Shown piece after piece: positions 46,612-58,418 of a DNA stretch of 64,000 nt (positions within the stretch are counted from its first letter, which is position 1; each line of letters opens with the position of its first letter). Below the pieces are notes generated by a model. It was not told the DNA's origin. It was given only the letters and a program-made list of their open reading frames with translations, and ran no database searches. Location of the stretch: assembly GCA_020152595.1 (NCBI GenBank), contig JAIGNY010001798.1:298501-362500 (forward strand), given 5' to 3'. This DNA comes from Chiridota heheva. Lineage: Eukaryota > Echinodermata > Holothuroidea > Apodida > Chiridotidae. A program made the translations under genes and the position numbers.

Positions 46612-48935
46612 ATCAGATCACATGTCACTCACTACTCTTTTAACCAATATATAAATTGCTAGAAATAGACTGCACATTGTATTCTATTTTGGTTTTGTGT
46701 ATGATAACTGATCTGCTCACATGTCACTACTCTTTTAACCAATATATAAATTGCTAAATATTCTTTTCAAGAGAAGAAATTGACTGCACATTATATTCTG
46801 TTTTGGTTTTGTATATGATAACTGATCTGCTCACATGTCACTATTTTAACCAATATATCAAATGCTAAATATCTCCTAAAATAAAAGAAATCGACTGCAC
46901 ATTGTATTCTATTTTGGTTTTGTTCATTATACATGTAACTGATCTGCTTACATGTCACTACTCTTTTAACCAATATATAAATTGCAAAATATTCCTTTAA
47001 ATAGAAGAAATCGACTGCACATTTTATACTATTTTAGCTTTGTTTATGATAACTGATCTGCTCACATGTCACTACTTTTTAACCAATATATAAATTGCTA
47101 AATATCCCTTTAAAGAGAAGAAATTGATTGTACATTGTATTCTATTTTGGTTTTGTTTATGATAAAGTGTAAACTGATCTGCTTACATGTCACTACTCTT
47201 TTAACCCTTATATGAATTGCTAAATATCCCTTTTAAGAGCCAAACTAAAATTGCACAATGTATTATAATTTGGTTATGTGTATGATAACTGATCTGCTCA
47301 CATGTCACTACTCTTTTAACCAATATATGAATTGCTAAATATCCTTTTAAAGAGAAGAAATTGACTGCACAATGTATTATAATTTGGTTTTGTTCATGAT
47401 AACTGATCTGCTCACATGTCACTACTCTTTGAACCAATATATAAGTTGCTAAATATCCTTTTAAAGAGAAGAAATTGACTGTACATTATATTCTGTTTTG
47501 GTTTTGTTTATGATAACTGATCTGCTCACATGTCACTATTTTAACCAATATATCAATTGCTAAATATCTCTTTAAAAAGAAATCGACTGCACATTGTATT
47601 CTGTTTTGGTTTTGTTCATTATACATGTAACTGATCTGCTCACATGTCTCCACTATTTTTATCAATATATAAATTGCTAAATATCCTTTTAAAGAGAAGA
47701 AATAGACTGCACATTGTTTTATATTTTGGTTTTGTTTATGATAATCGATCTGCTCACATGTCACTATTTTAACCAATATATAAATTGCTAAATATTCCTT
47801 TAAAGAGAAGAAATTGACTGCACATTGTATTCCTTTTGGCTTTGTTTATGATAACTGATCTGCTCACATGTCACTACTCTTTTAACCAATATGTAAATTG
47901 CTAAATATTTCTTTAAAGAGAAGAAATAGACTGCACATTGTATTCTATTTTGGTCATGTTTATGATAACTTATCTGCTCACATGTCACTACTATTTTAAC
48001 CAATATATAAATTGCTAAATATCCTTTTAAAGAGAAAAAATTGACTGCACATTGTATTCTATTTTGGTTTTGTTTATGATACAGTGTAAACTAATCTGCT
48101 TACATGTCACTACTCTTTTAATCAATATATAAATTGCTAAATATCCCTTTAAAGAGCCAAAATAAGCTGCACAATGTATTATAATTTGGTTTTGTTCATG
48201 ATAACTGATCTGCTCACATGTCACTACTCTTTTAACCAATATATTAATTGCTAAATATCCTTTTAAAGAGAAGAAATAGACTGCACATTGTATTCTATTT
48301 TGGCTTTGTTCATGATAACTGATCTGCTCACATGTCACTACTCTTTTAACCAATATATCAATTGCTAAATATCTCTTTAAATAGAAGAAATTGACTGCAC
48401 ATTTTTTTTTTGTGGTTTTGTTGATGATAAAGTGTAAACTGATATGCGCACATGTCACTATTCTTTTAACCAATATATAAATTTCTAAATACTCCTTTAA
48501 CGAGAAGAAATTGACTGCACATTGTATTATAATTTGGTTTTGTTCATGATAACTGATCTGCTGACATGTCTCCACTATTTTTATCAATATATAGATTGCT
48601 AAATATTCTTTTAAAGAGAACAAATTGACTGCACATTGTATTCTATTTTGGTGTTGTTTATGATAACTGATCTGCTCACATGTCACTAATCTTTTAACCA
48701 ATATATCAATTGCTAAATATCTCTTTAAATAAAAGAAATTGACTGCACATTGTATTCTATTTTGGTGTTGTTTATGATAACTGATCTGCTCACATGTCAC
48801 TAATCTTTTAACCAATATATAAATTGCTAAATATCTCTTTAAATAAAAGAAATCGACTGCACATTGTATTCTGTTTTGGTTTTGTTCATTATACATGTAA
48901 ATGATCTGCTCACATGTCACTACTCTTTTATTCAA
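46612..48935. repeat. 114-bp satellite, left part (about 20 copies)
   Basis: Units of about 114-117 bp (words ACTGATCTGCTCACATGTCA, CTACTCTTTTAACCAATATA, AATTGCTAAATATCC, AGAAATTGACTGCACATTGT and ATTCTATTTTGGTTTTG). The period is close to 38 codons, so the minus strand shows frames up to 302 codons with a repeated VVTCEQISYH motif. Units vary in length and the frame breaks repeatedly, so I call it non-coding. It is interrupted at 48936 by a LINE and resumes at 51675. Confidence 0.92.
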
Positions 48936-51674
48936 ATCACATCGTTAACCACCTTGCTGCCTATTTCAGCAACATCTCGTCCTCGGCCAACTACCCTAAT
49001 GCTTTCAAAGCCAAAAAAGCTTACGATGAAACCAGAGTATCAACTTTCCCTCCCACAACACCGAGAGCTATAACACCCCTCTCACCCTATCTGAATAAAT
49101 CAAGCCATCCCATGATGCTGGCTGCACCTCCAAGGGCCCTGATAACTTTCCCTACCAATTTCTGAAACACCTCCCCAACAAGGCCACCACTGACCCTACT
49201 CACCATCCTTAACCACATCTGGTCCTCACACTCCTTTCCCCCTATCTGGAGGACAGCTATTGTCACCCCCGTCCCCAGACCGGGAAAGAACAGTACCGAC
49301 CCCTCCAGCTACCGCCCCATTGCCCTCACCTGCTGTCTCTGTAAAATTATTAAAAGGATCATTAACCAGAGACTAAACTGGTTCCTTGAGACCAATAGAA
49401 CCCTCTCCCCCTACCAAAGCGGCTTTCGGAAACGTCGCATACCTTGGACCAGTTAATTACACTAGACACTGCTATCCGGGAATTCTTCGCAAAAAAGGAA
49501 CACCTCATTGCCATCTTTTTCGACCTCGAGAAAGCTTTTGATACTACATGGAAATACGGCATTATCCGCAAACTTCACACCATCGACCTCAGAGGCCACC
49601 TCCCCACCTTTATTCAAAACTTCCTCTCACTGCAGGCAGTTCCAAGTTCGTATTGGCCACACCATCTCCAACCCCCTATCCCCCCCAAAAAAGGCATCCC
49701 CCAAGGCAGCATCCTCTCTCCCACTCTCTTCAACCTAAGCATTAACGACATAGCGGACAGCCTTGGCCCCAACATCAAACATGCTCTCTACGTGGTCGAC
49801 TTCACCATCTTCTACTCCTTCCTAAGCTTTCTTCTTGTGGAAAATAGGCTTCAACTCAACCTCAACCGGCTGCAAGCCTGGTGCAACAACAACGGTTTTA
49901 TATTCTCCAAAGACAAGACAGTCTGCATGCACTTCTGTCATTTCAACAACTTCCACCCCAACCCAAACCTCGTGCTCGATAGCAATCACATCCCTAAAGT
50001 TGACCACACTAAAATCCTGGGTTTAGCCCTAGACCACAAGCTCTCCTACAAACAACACATCACCAACCTGAAACAGAATTGCAACAGCTCCCTCAAACTT
50101 CTCTGCAATACCACTTGGGGTGTGAACCAGCAAGCTCTCCTCAAAATTTTCAGACTCACCATTCGTGCCAAGCTTGACTATGGCAATATAGTCTACTGTG
50201 TTACTCACAATTCTTACCTCAATCACATCACCACCATCCAAAATAAAGCCCTTAGGCTTTGTCTGGGTGCCTACAGGACCTCCCCAATCACCAGCCTTCA
50301 TGTTGAAGCCAATGAAGCCCCCTTCCTGCTAAGGTGTAGAAAGCTTAGCCTCTCCTATGCTTTTAGAGCCCTCACCAACATCCAGAACCCTGTTTACAAC
50401 CTCATTAGATACCCCAATTTCTCCACCCTCTTTGATAGGACTAAAACCTTATCCCCTCCCTTTAGCTTACCCATTAAATTAGACCTCTTCCATCTCGGCA
50501 TCAATCCCGCCACTCTCGGCACCTACTCCTGGTCCACTTTTCCTCCTTGGGCCACCCCCCTCCCTTCTGTCCACCTGGACCTCTCCACTCATCATAAAAC
50601 TCAAACCCACCCTAACCTCTTCATCAATCTCTACAACCAAATCAAAGACCAACTCTCAAATTACACCTCCATCTATACTGATGGCTCCAAGGAAGGCAAC
50701 AAGACAGCTGCTGCTGCCGTCATCTAAGACATCACCCTCAGTAGCAGACTTCCTGACTACTCATCCATCTTTTCAGCTGAGGCTAAGGCCATTTTTCTTG
50801 CCCTCAACTTTACTGAGTACTCAGCCACTTTGCCATTTTCTCTGACTCAAAGGCTGTTCTTACTTCTTAACTCAATCCTTAATGGGATAACTTCACATGC
50901 CACCTTCTCCTCCGGAAACTCCTCTCTCCCACCCTCCGTAGGAAAAGTGTTCTTTTCTTCTGGATACCCAGCCATGTTGGCATCCCTGGCAATGACAGGG
51001 CTGACGCAGCTGCTAAGCTTGCCTTCACCCTTCCCCCTACTCCTTTTCCCAAAACACTTCCTGACATCAAACCGCTTATCACTTCCCTTGTTCGTGGCCG
51101 CTGGCAAACCTCATGGGACTCCCAAATTGGTAATAAACTCCACGTCATACAGCCCACCATTCCGATCAAACCCACTACAACTATCCTGTGTAGACAACTA
51201 TTCTGTGTCGACAACGTCCACATTACTCGCCTTAGAATAGGTCACACCCACCTCACTCACTCTTATCTCCTTACTGACTCCCCCCCCACCCCTCTGCAAC
51301 AATTGCCATTGCCCCCTCACAGTCCATCACATTCTCCTTGCTTGCCCACCTGTACAACCTTCCCAGAGCTTCCCTCGCTGCCCACAACTCAGTAGCCGAG
51401 CTCTTCCAAAAAAACCTCCGGATAAAATCATCTCCTTCCCTTATCATGCTTCCCTCTACAACCATATTTAGTCCTGCTTCCCCACCCCATCTCTCTCTAC
51501 ATTATTTTTCCACCCATACACCTCTCTCGATCCCAGCTTTCTGGCTTTAGTTCTCGTGTTTCTCTCAATTTCCCCCTGTTTACTATCCTTCCTACCTCTG
51601 GAATGATCTAAGCTCTCAGGCACAATTTGACCCTTGCTGTTGTGGTGCTGTTAAACTCTCATCAAACAAACATA
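48936..51674 (+). mobile_element. I-like LINE copy 3, inserted in the 114-bp satellite
   Basis: 5'-truncated just before RT (NHLAAYFSNISSSANYPNAF), then RT, RNase H and 3' UTR ending CTGTTAAACTCTCATCAAAC. RT is open for 427 codons (49444-50727): LIAIFFDLEKAFDTTW, KGIPQGSILSPTLFNLSIND, FSKDKTVCMHFC. The catalytic motif reads YVVDFTIF, with Val in place of the first catalytic Asp that copy 1 has (YVDDFTIF), so the enzyme would be inactive. RNase H begins YTDGSKEGNKTAAAAVI, then a stop and a short deletion near 50820. The same satellite flanks both ends, so the insertion postdates the array. Confidence 0.9.
49444..50727 (+). pseudogene. Reverse transcriptase fragment of LINE copy 3
   Basis: The longest intact RT frame of this family in the window. 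It covers palm motifs from LEKAFDTTW to the thumb and connection region, then the first RNase H strand (YTDGS). The N-terminal RT motif (SYRPIALTCCLCKII, near 49310) is in another frame. The first Asp of the YxDD box is Val. Not an autonomous protein. Confidence 0.85.
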
Positions 51675-52040
51675 TATCAATTGCTAAATATTCCTTTAAA
51701 AAGGAGAAATAGACTGCATATGAATTGCTAAAAAAAGCTTTAAAGAGAAGAAATCGACTGCACATTGTATTCTTTTTTGGCTTTGTTTATGATAACTGAT
51801 CTGCTCACATGTCACTACTCTTTTAACCAATATATCAATTGCTAAATATCCCTTTAAAGGAAAGAAATCGACTGCACATTGTATTCTGTTTTGGTTTTGT
51901 TCATGATAACTGATCTGCTCACATGTCACTACTCTTTTAACCAATATATAAATTGCTACTGTAAATATTCTTTTAAAGAGAAGAAATTGACTGCACATTG
52001 TATTTTACATGTACATGTATTTTGGTTTTGTTTATGATAA
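51675..52040. repeat. 114-bp satellite, right part (about 3 copies)
   Basis: Continuation of the array at 46612-48935 after the LINE. The first unit after the insertion is rearranged (a short unit, 51690-51740). It ends about 140 bp before exon 3 of gene A. Confidence 0.9.
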
Positions 52041-52179
52041 CTGTAGTCATTACTAATTGTGATTTTTACCAGACATTTTGATTGTGTTTCAAACATAGTT
52101 ATTTTAGAAGGATTTCGTTGCTGGTTAATGAGATGATTCTTTTAAATACATATTACTAAATATAACCCTATATTTTCAG

Positions 52180-53184
52180 TCCAATAGAAAAAGGTGCGAC
52201 AGAAAAAACTGAAGCAGGGAGTAATAAGCTGCAGTACTTTGTCCCAAACTCCAAATCACAGCTTGCCTCCGTACCAGGTGTTACACGAGGGACACGAGGT
52301 GAGCTGGATGTGGAGAACGACACTACATCTTCAGAGAGTGCCTTGCCTAAATCTCAAGAAACTATGACACTAAGTGCTTCAAACCCAAAGAAGAGATGGT
52401 CTGAGAGAGTGAGAGCTATGCAGAGCTCCCCTCTCAAGAAAAGAAAGTGGGACGAAACCAATTTTAAAGAGTCTTCGGAGGAGGAAGCTCTTCCATCAGA
52501 CTTTGATTCGTCTGATTTTGATGATGAATTTGTGGTCTGTTCGCAGCTGAGACAAAAGAAAACAAGCAAAACAAAAGCAGTTTGGACAGAACCTAAAGTA
52601 AGAAAATTGTCTCAGAGCAAAACTAAAACCAAAGCAAATAACAAGGGTAGAAAAGTTCCAAAGTTGATCATCAGCACCAAAAACTTGAAACAAGCTGAAG
52701 ATGAAAGAGTTCTTGAGAAGGAGGTGGTGGTGTATACAAAGCCAAAGTCTCCTATTGCCGTAAAACAAGAACCTTTCTATGAAGAGTTTCCTTACCATGT
52801 GTCTGCTGGGGAGGACCACAGCTCTGATGAGGATTTTACTCCATCTGAAGGGGAAAATGTATCCGAAGAGGAAATTGCGACCGAGGAGGACATTAATGAT
52901 CATGCTTCTGATCTTGATTTTTGTCCAGTTGATGGGGTGAAACCAAAGAGAGGAAGAAAACCGTTGACACCGACAAAGAAACAAGTTCGACCTGCAGTCA
53001 GTCCACTGCTGCCTAAGCCGAAAGGTTCTCGTGGCCGTAAGCCTAAGGACAGTAGTGAGAAGCCAGTAAAACCGACAGTGCCTCGGAAACGTAAAACCTC
53101 AACGAAGACAGCTGAGAGAGAATCTGCAAAGAAGCAAAAATCTTCATCTAAGCCACCCTCTGATAAACCAAAAAGGATTTTCAG
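52180..53184 (+). CDS. Gene A, exon 3 (AT-hook-like, acidic and basic linker)
   Basis: Acceptor CCCTATATTTTCAG and donor TTCAG|GTACAC bound 1,005 nt (335 codons), phase 2 at both ends. The product starts SPIEKGATEKTEAGSNKLQY. It has acidic patches (SSEEEALPSDFDSSDFDDEF; SEGENVSEEEIATEEDIND) and a SUMO-like VKQEP (residues 769-773 of the joined protein). Two AT-hook-like RGRKP cores lie at 832-836 and 859-863 within a Lys/Pro/Arg-rich tail (PRKRKTSTK, KPKRIFR). AT-hooks bind the minor groove of AT-rich DNA; the classical core is RGRP, so RGRKP is a variant. The region is probably disordered and nuclear. Without splicing the frame ends after four codons of intron. Confidence 0.85.
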
Positions 53185-53624
53185 GTACACTGTATGACGT
53201 TACTTTTAAAATTTCACTGGCTATATTAAATATGAAGATAGAATTGCCCATGCTAATGGCAGCCAAGATCCAATGCCGGACTGGGGGCATTGTTTTGTAC
53301 ACATGGGCCCCTAAGTTTGAAGCCATAGTTGTTTACTGTCAGATCCTGGATTTTTGAAAAGAGGGACCCACCATATTTTAACAATTTTGAAAACCAACCA
53401 CCGAACACCCCCCTTCCCTCTCCAAACCCCTCCCCCCCCAAACAAACAAAAAAAACAGAACATTGTGGACCATAGTAACAGGTTAGAGAAAAGTAAACAG
53501 CATTTGTTATTTATTAATGTTGAAATATATTACCAGTGACAGAAAATGTTGGCAGGGCGGTTATAAGAGCGTTTATTACGTCGATTACGGTGAATGCATT
53601 TCAAACTAAAATATCAGTCCTCTG
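53185..53624. other. Gene A intron 3, proximal part
   Basis: Unique sequence with a C-rich stretch (53405-53440). No exon recognised. Confidence 0.5.
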
Positions 53625-54360
53625 TAGAGCGCATACCTCTGCCCCGCTGCAATTCCAACATGCCTAGAATAATTTTTAGAGTTCATTCCATCCCCATACC
53701 CAATCAAATTTACCTCAGAAATGCTAGGCCCACAAAGATTCAAAGCTTTGATCTGTAATGACCGTTTGCATTCTAAACACTTGAAGATTATCTTCTGACT
53801 GATTTCTTCCAAGGCCATCATTGTTTTTAGCTTCATTCAGGCTAAGCATTCATTGTTTGAGCTCCTTTCAGTTAAGATTCACATTCCATCAATTTCCATT
53901 CATGGCACAAACCAATTGTTTTATTTTGATTTCTTTCATGGTATGAATTTATTGTTCACCACATTCCATTGGAAAGTTTCAATTATGTTTTGATAAACCT
54001 TACCTTAAATATTCCCACTCCTCAATTTCTGATCTTTCCTTATACCAATACATCCCAAATTTAAATCACTTGATTCTAAGCAATAATAAAACCACACATG
54101 AAATTTAATCCAAATCCAATCATCAGTTCTGGAGATATTCTAATGACAGACAAACTCACCCTTAATCATCCCCATCCCTCCATTTGGACTCTTCCCCTGT
54201 CCCGCTATGTCCCAAATTTTAATCACTTCTTTCCAAAGCAGTAACAAAACCACACACCAAATTTAATCAAAATCCAATAATTAGTTATAGAGATATCTTG
54301 ATAAAAGACCAACAAGGGCGAAACATAACCCTTGTCCAACTTGGTTGGCGGAAGTAATCA
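53625..54360 (-). repeat. Dispersed repeat R2, minus-orientation copy
   Basis: In reverse complement it gives the same order of words as 11375-12165: an end near GCCAACCAAGTTGGACAAGG and GTTATGTTTCGCCC, TATCAAGATATCTC, GGATTTTGATTAAATTTGGT, GTGTGGTTTTGTTACTGC, then TCTAGGCATGTTGGAATTGC at the far end. The interior differs by indels. A 76-codon minus-strand frame (53606-53836) is not conserved in the other copy. Confidence 0.65.
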
Positions 54361-54394
54361 AAACTTTCTTGCATAGAAGTTAAAAGGAGCAATC

Positions 54395-57300
54395 TCAATA
54401 GTGACTCCCTTCGTGAGTGCTGCATTGTGTCCTTTGACTCCCTTCGTGAGTGCTGCATTGTGTCCTTTGACTTCCTTTGTGAGCGCTGCATTGTGTGCTT
54501 TGACTCTCTTCGCGTGTGCTGCATTAAGTCCTTTGACTCTCTTCGCGAGTGCTGCATTGTGTCCTTTGACTCTCTTCACGAGTGCTGCATTGTGTCCTTT
54601 GACTCCCTTCAGTGCTGCAGTGCTGCTTTGTGTCCTCTCTTGACTGCATTCCCTCTCGCGAGTGCTGCTTTGTGTCCTTTGACTCCCCTCGCGAGCGCTT
54701 CATAGTGTCCTTTGACTCTCTTCACGAGTGCTGCATTAAGTCCTTTGACTCTTTTCGCGAGTGCTGCATTGTGTCCTTTGACTCCCTTCGCGAGCGCTGC
54801 ATTGTGTCCTTTGACTCTCTTCACGAGTGCTGCATTGTGTCCTTTGACTCTCTTCGCGAGTGCTACATTGTGTCCTTTGACTCTCTTCGCGTGTGCTGCA
54901 TTGTGTCCTTTGACTCCCTTCGCGAGCGCTGCTTTGTGCCCTTCGACTCTCTTCATGAGTGCTGCATTGTGTCCTTTGACTCTCTTCACGAGTGCTGCAT
55001 TGTGTCCTTTGGCTCCCTTCACGAGCGCTGCATTGTGTCCTTTGACTCTCTTCACGAGTGCTGCATTGTGTTCTTTGACTCTCTTCGCGAGTGCTGCATT
55101 GTGTCCTTTGACTCCCTTCGCGAGTGCTGCATTGTGTCCTTTGACTCTCTTCACGAGTGCTGCATTGTGTCCTTGGACTCTCTTCGCGAGTGCTGCATCG
55201 TTTCCTTTGACTCCCTTCGCGAGCACTGCATTGTGTCCTTTCATTCCCTTCGCGAGTGCTGCATTGTGTCCTTTGCGAGTGCTGCATTGTGTCCTTGGAT
55301 TTCCTTCGCCAGTGCTGCATTGTGTCCTTTGACTCTCTTCGCGAGTGCTACATTGTGTCCTTTGACTCCCTTCGCGAGTGCTGCTTTGTGTCCTTTGACT
55401 CCCTTCGTGAGCGTTGCATTGTGTCCTTTGACTCTCTTCGCGTGTGCTGCATTGTGTCCTTTGACTCCCTTCGCGAGCGCTGCTTTGTGCCCTTCGACTC
55501 CCTTCATGAGTGCTGCATTGTGTCCTTTGACTCTCTTCACGAGTGCTGCATTGTGTCCTTTGGCTCCCTTCACGAGCGCTGCATTGTGTCCTTTGACTCC
55601 CTTCGCGAGTGCTACATTGTGTCCTTTGACTCCCTTCGCGAGTGCTACATTGTGTCCTTTGACTCCCTTCGCCAGTGCTGCATTGTGTCCTTTGACTCCC
55701 TTCGCGAGTGCTGCTTTGTGTCCTTTGACTCCCTTCGCCAGTGCTGCATTGTGTCCTTTGACTCTCTTCGCGAGTGCTACATTGTGTCCTTTGACTCCCT
55801 TCACGAGCGCTGCATTGTGTCCTTAGACTCCCTTCGCGAGTGCTACATTGTGTCCTTTGACTCCCTTCGCGAGTGCTACATTGTGTCCTTTGACTCCCTT
55901 CGCGAGCGCTGCATTGTGTCCTTTGACTCTCTTCACGAGTGCTGCATTGTGTTCTTTGACTCTCTTCGCGAGCGCTACATTGTGTCCTTTGACTCTTCAC
56001 GAGTGCTGCATTGTCTCGTTTGACAACCTTCACCAGTGCTGCATTTATCCTTTGCGAGTGCTGTATTGTGTCCTTAGATTCCCTTTGCGAGTGCTGCATT
56101 GTGTCCTTTGGTTCCCTTCGCGAGCGCTGCATTGTGTCCTTTGACTCCCTTCGCGAGTGCTGCATTGTGTCCTTTGACTCTCTTCATGAGTGCTGCATTG
56201 TCCTTTGACTCCCTTCGCGAGTGCTACATTGTGTCCTTTGACTCTCTTCGCGAGTGCTACATTGTGTCCTTTGACTCCCTTCGCGAGCGCTGCATTGTGT
56301 CCTTTGACTCTCTTCACGAGTGCTGCATTGTGTCCTTTGACTCCCTTCATGAGTGCTGCATTGTGTCCTTTGACTCCCTTCGCGAGTGCTGCATTGTGTT
56401 CTTTGACTCCCTTCGCAAGTGCTGCATTGTGTCCTTTGACTCTCTTCGCGAGTGCTGCATTGTGTCCTTTGACTCCCTTCGCGAGTGCTGCATTGTGTCC
56501 TTTGACTCTCTTCGCGAGCGCTGCATTGTGTCCTTTGACTCCTTCGAGTGCTGCATTGTGTCCTTTGCGAGTGCTGCATTGTGTCCTTTGACTCTCTTCG
56601 CGAGTGCTGCATTGTGTCCTTTGACTCCTTCGCGAGTGCTGCATTGTGTCCTTTGACTCCCTTCATGAGTGCTGCATTGTGTAATTTGACTCCCTTCGCA
56701 AGTGCTACATTGTGTTCTTTGACTCTCTTCGCGAGTGCTACATTGTGTCCTTTGACTCCCTTCGCGAGTGCTGCATTGTGTCTTTTGACTCTCTTCACAA
56801 GTGCTGCATTGTGTCCTTTGACTCCCTTCATGAGTGCTGCATTGTGTCCTTTGACTCCCTTCGCGAGTGCTGCATTGTGTTCTTTGACTCCCTTCGCAAG
56901 TGCTGCATTGTGTCCTTTGACTCCCTTCGCGAGTGCTGCATTGTGTTCTTTGACTCCCTTCGCAAGTGCTGCATTGTGTCCTTTGACTCTCTTCACGAGT
57001 GCTGCATTGTGTCCTTTGACTCTCTTCACGAGTGCTGCATTGTGTCCTTTGACTCCCTTCGCGAGTGCTACATTGTGTCCTTTGACTCCCTTCGCGAGTG
57101 CTACATTGTGTCCTTTGACTCCCTTCGCGAGCGCTGCATTGTGTCCTTTGACTCTCTTCACGAGTGCTGCATTGTGTCCTTTGACTCTCTTCGCAAGTGC
57201 TGCATTGTGTCCTTTGACTCTCTTCGCGAGTGCTGCATTGTGTCCTTTGACTCCCTTCACGAGTGCTGCATTGTGTTCTTTGACTCCCTTCGCAAGTGCT

Positions 57301-57539
57301 GCATTGTGTCCTTTGACTCTCTTCACGAGTGCTGCATTGTGTCCTTTGACTTTCTCAGTGGGTGCTGCATTGTGTCCTTTGACTCTCTCCGTGGGTGCTG
57401 CATTGTGTCTTTTGACTCTCTTTGCGAGCGCTGCATTGTGTCCTTGGATTCCCTTCACGAGTGTTGCATTGTTTTCTTTGACTCCCTTCGCGAGTGCTGC
57501 ATTGTGTCCTTTAACTCCTTTTGCGAGCTCTGCATTGTA
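54395..57539. repeat. 33-bp minisatellite, about 95 copies
   Basis: Units of 33 bp: GTGTCCTTTGACTCCCTTCG plus CGAGTGCTGCATT, with variants (CTCTTCACGAG, CTACATT, TTCATGAG) and a few short units. Many units carry TCGCGA, so CpG density is high for an intron. With an 11-codon period all frames give long spurious ORFs (up to 518 codons on the minus strand; ASAALCPLTPF or CCIVSFDSLRE repeats on the plus). The last unit runs directly into a SINE tail. It lies in gene A intron 3. Confidence 0.94.
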
Positions 57540-57770
57540 TTCTTGAGCAAGTCACTTTACTTTCTCAAGTCCACTCAACAATGAGTATTAGTGCTCCAGC
57601 TCTGCTGGGGAGTTAATCTGCGATGGACTAGCATCCTATTCAGGGAGAATCATGTGGTCTCATCTGCTTAAATGCCAACCAAGCTGGGGATAAGCACTAG
57701 CCTCATGGGCCATTAAAAACCCAATAAGGATTAGCTGCATAGTGAATCAGATTTTGGGCTTAATGGACAT
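57540..57770 (+). repeat. SINE 3' part next to the 33-bp array
   Basis: TTCTTGAGCAAGTCACTTTA, then TCAAGTCCACTCAACAATGA, TTAATCTGCGATGGACTAGC and AGCTGGGGATAAGCACTAGC. The initial TTCTTGAGCAAG (57540-57551) is identical to 62599-62610, the tail of the SINE at 61731. No tRNA-like head remains upstream; the minisatellite occupies that place. Confidence 0.65.
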
Positions 57771-58418
57771 TATTATCATTATGTTATGTTTAGTCATTGC
57801 TTTCAATCAAACATTCATGTTCCAACCACAATCAAGAAGTTAAAGAAAGAAATAATAACATAAACACATAGAAAATGGACATCTTTAAAAGTGCCATTTT
57901 TCAGGTCATCACATCAGATAGACTTGCAAGTACATTTGCCTACAGACTTGCAAGTACATTTGCCTACAGACTTGCAAGTACATTTGCCTACAGACTTGCA
58001 AGTACATTTGCCTACAGACCCCAAAATAACACTCCCTCAAATTTGTGCTGAGTGCTCCTTTGAAAAGGTTTTCTCTTCTTTCGCTTTAAACTGCAAGACG
58101 GATTTATTCAAGAGAGGTTGTACAAGTTGCTTCTCTCCATCTGCATGTACTGTACATTGGATTTATAAATATTGTACCAACTTTAAAGCCATCCTTCCAA
58201 TTTTCAGATAGGTTTGATTGCTGTAACCATAAGACTTTTTGACAGCATTGGCTGTTTCCCACGAAAGAATTGTGGCAAATCATTCAGAAACAAAGAATTT
58301 GAATTTGGGATATGGAGCAGTCGACTTGGGTAATCATCACAAATTTACATAAAAATATTTTCTTTATCTTATCATTTGCTATGATTTGTATTATTTGTTT
58401 ATTGATCTTTTTCTGCAG
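57771..58418. other. Gene A intron 3, distal part, with a 24-bp tandem
   Basis: A 24-bp unit (GACTTGCAAGTACATTTGCC plus TACA) is repeated about 4.5 times at 57923-58018. A TTTTTCAG at 57897-57904 gives an in-phase entry into an open frame (to 58211), but no phase-2 donor follows, so it cannot join exon 4. The intron ends with TTGATCTTTTTCTGCAG. Confidence 0.6.

Noticed and set aside
48027-48935. 302-codon minus-strand frame in the 114-bp satellite
   Set aside because: It is a repeat artefact of a period near 38 codons. The frame breaks with each length variant, and one end lies at the LINE insertion.
54609-56165. 518-codon minus-strand open frame (and plus-strand frames up to 404 codons) in the 33-bp array
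   Set aside because: The period of 33 keeps every frame open. All are equally long and repetitive and lack domain or splice context, and the array ends in a SINE tail.
57905-58211. Possible extra exon of gene A with DLQVHLPT repeats
   Set aside because: The acceptor phase fits, but no donor in phase 2 follows, so it cannot join exon 4. The open part is mostly a 24-bp tandem repeat.
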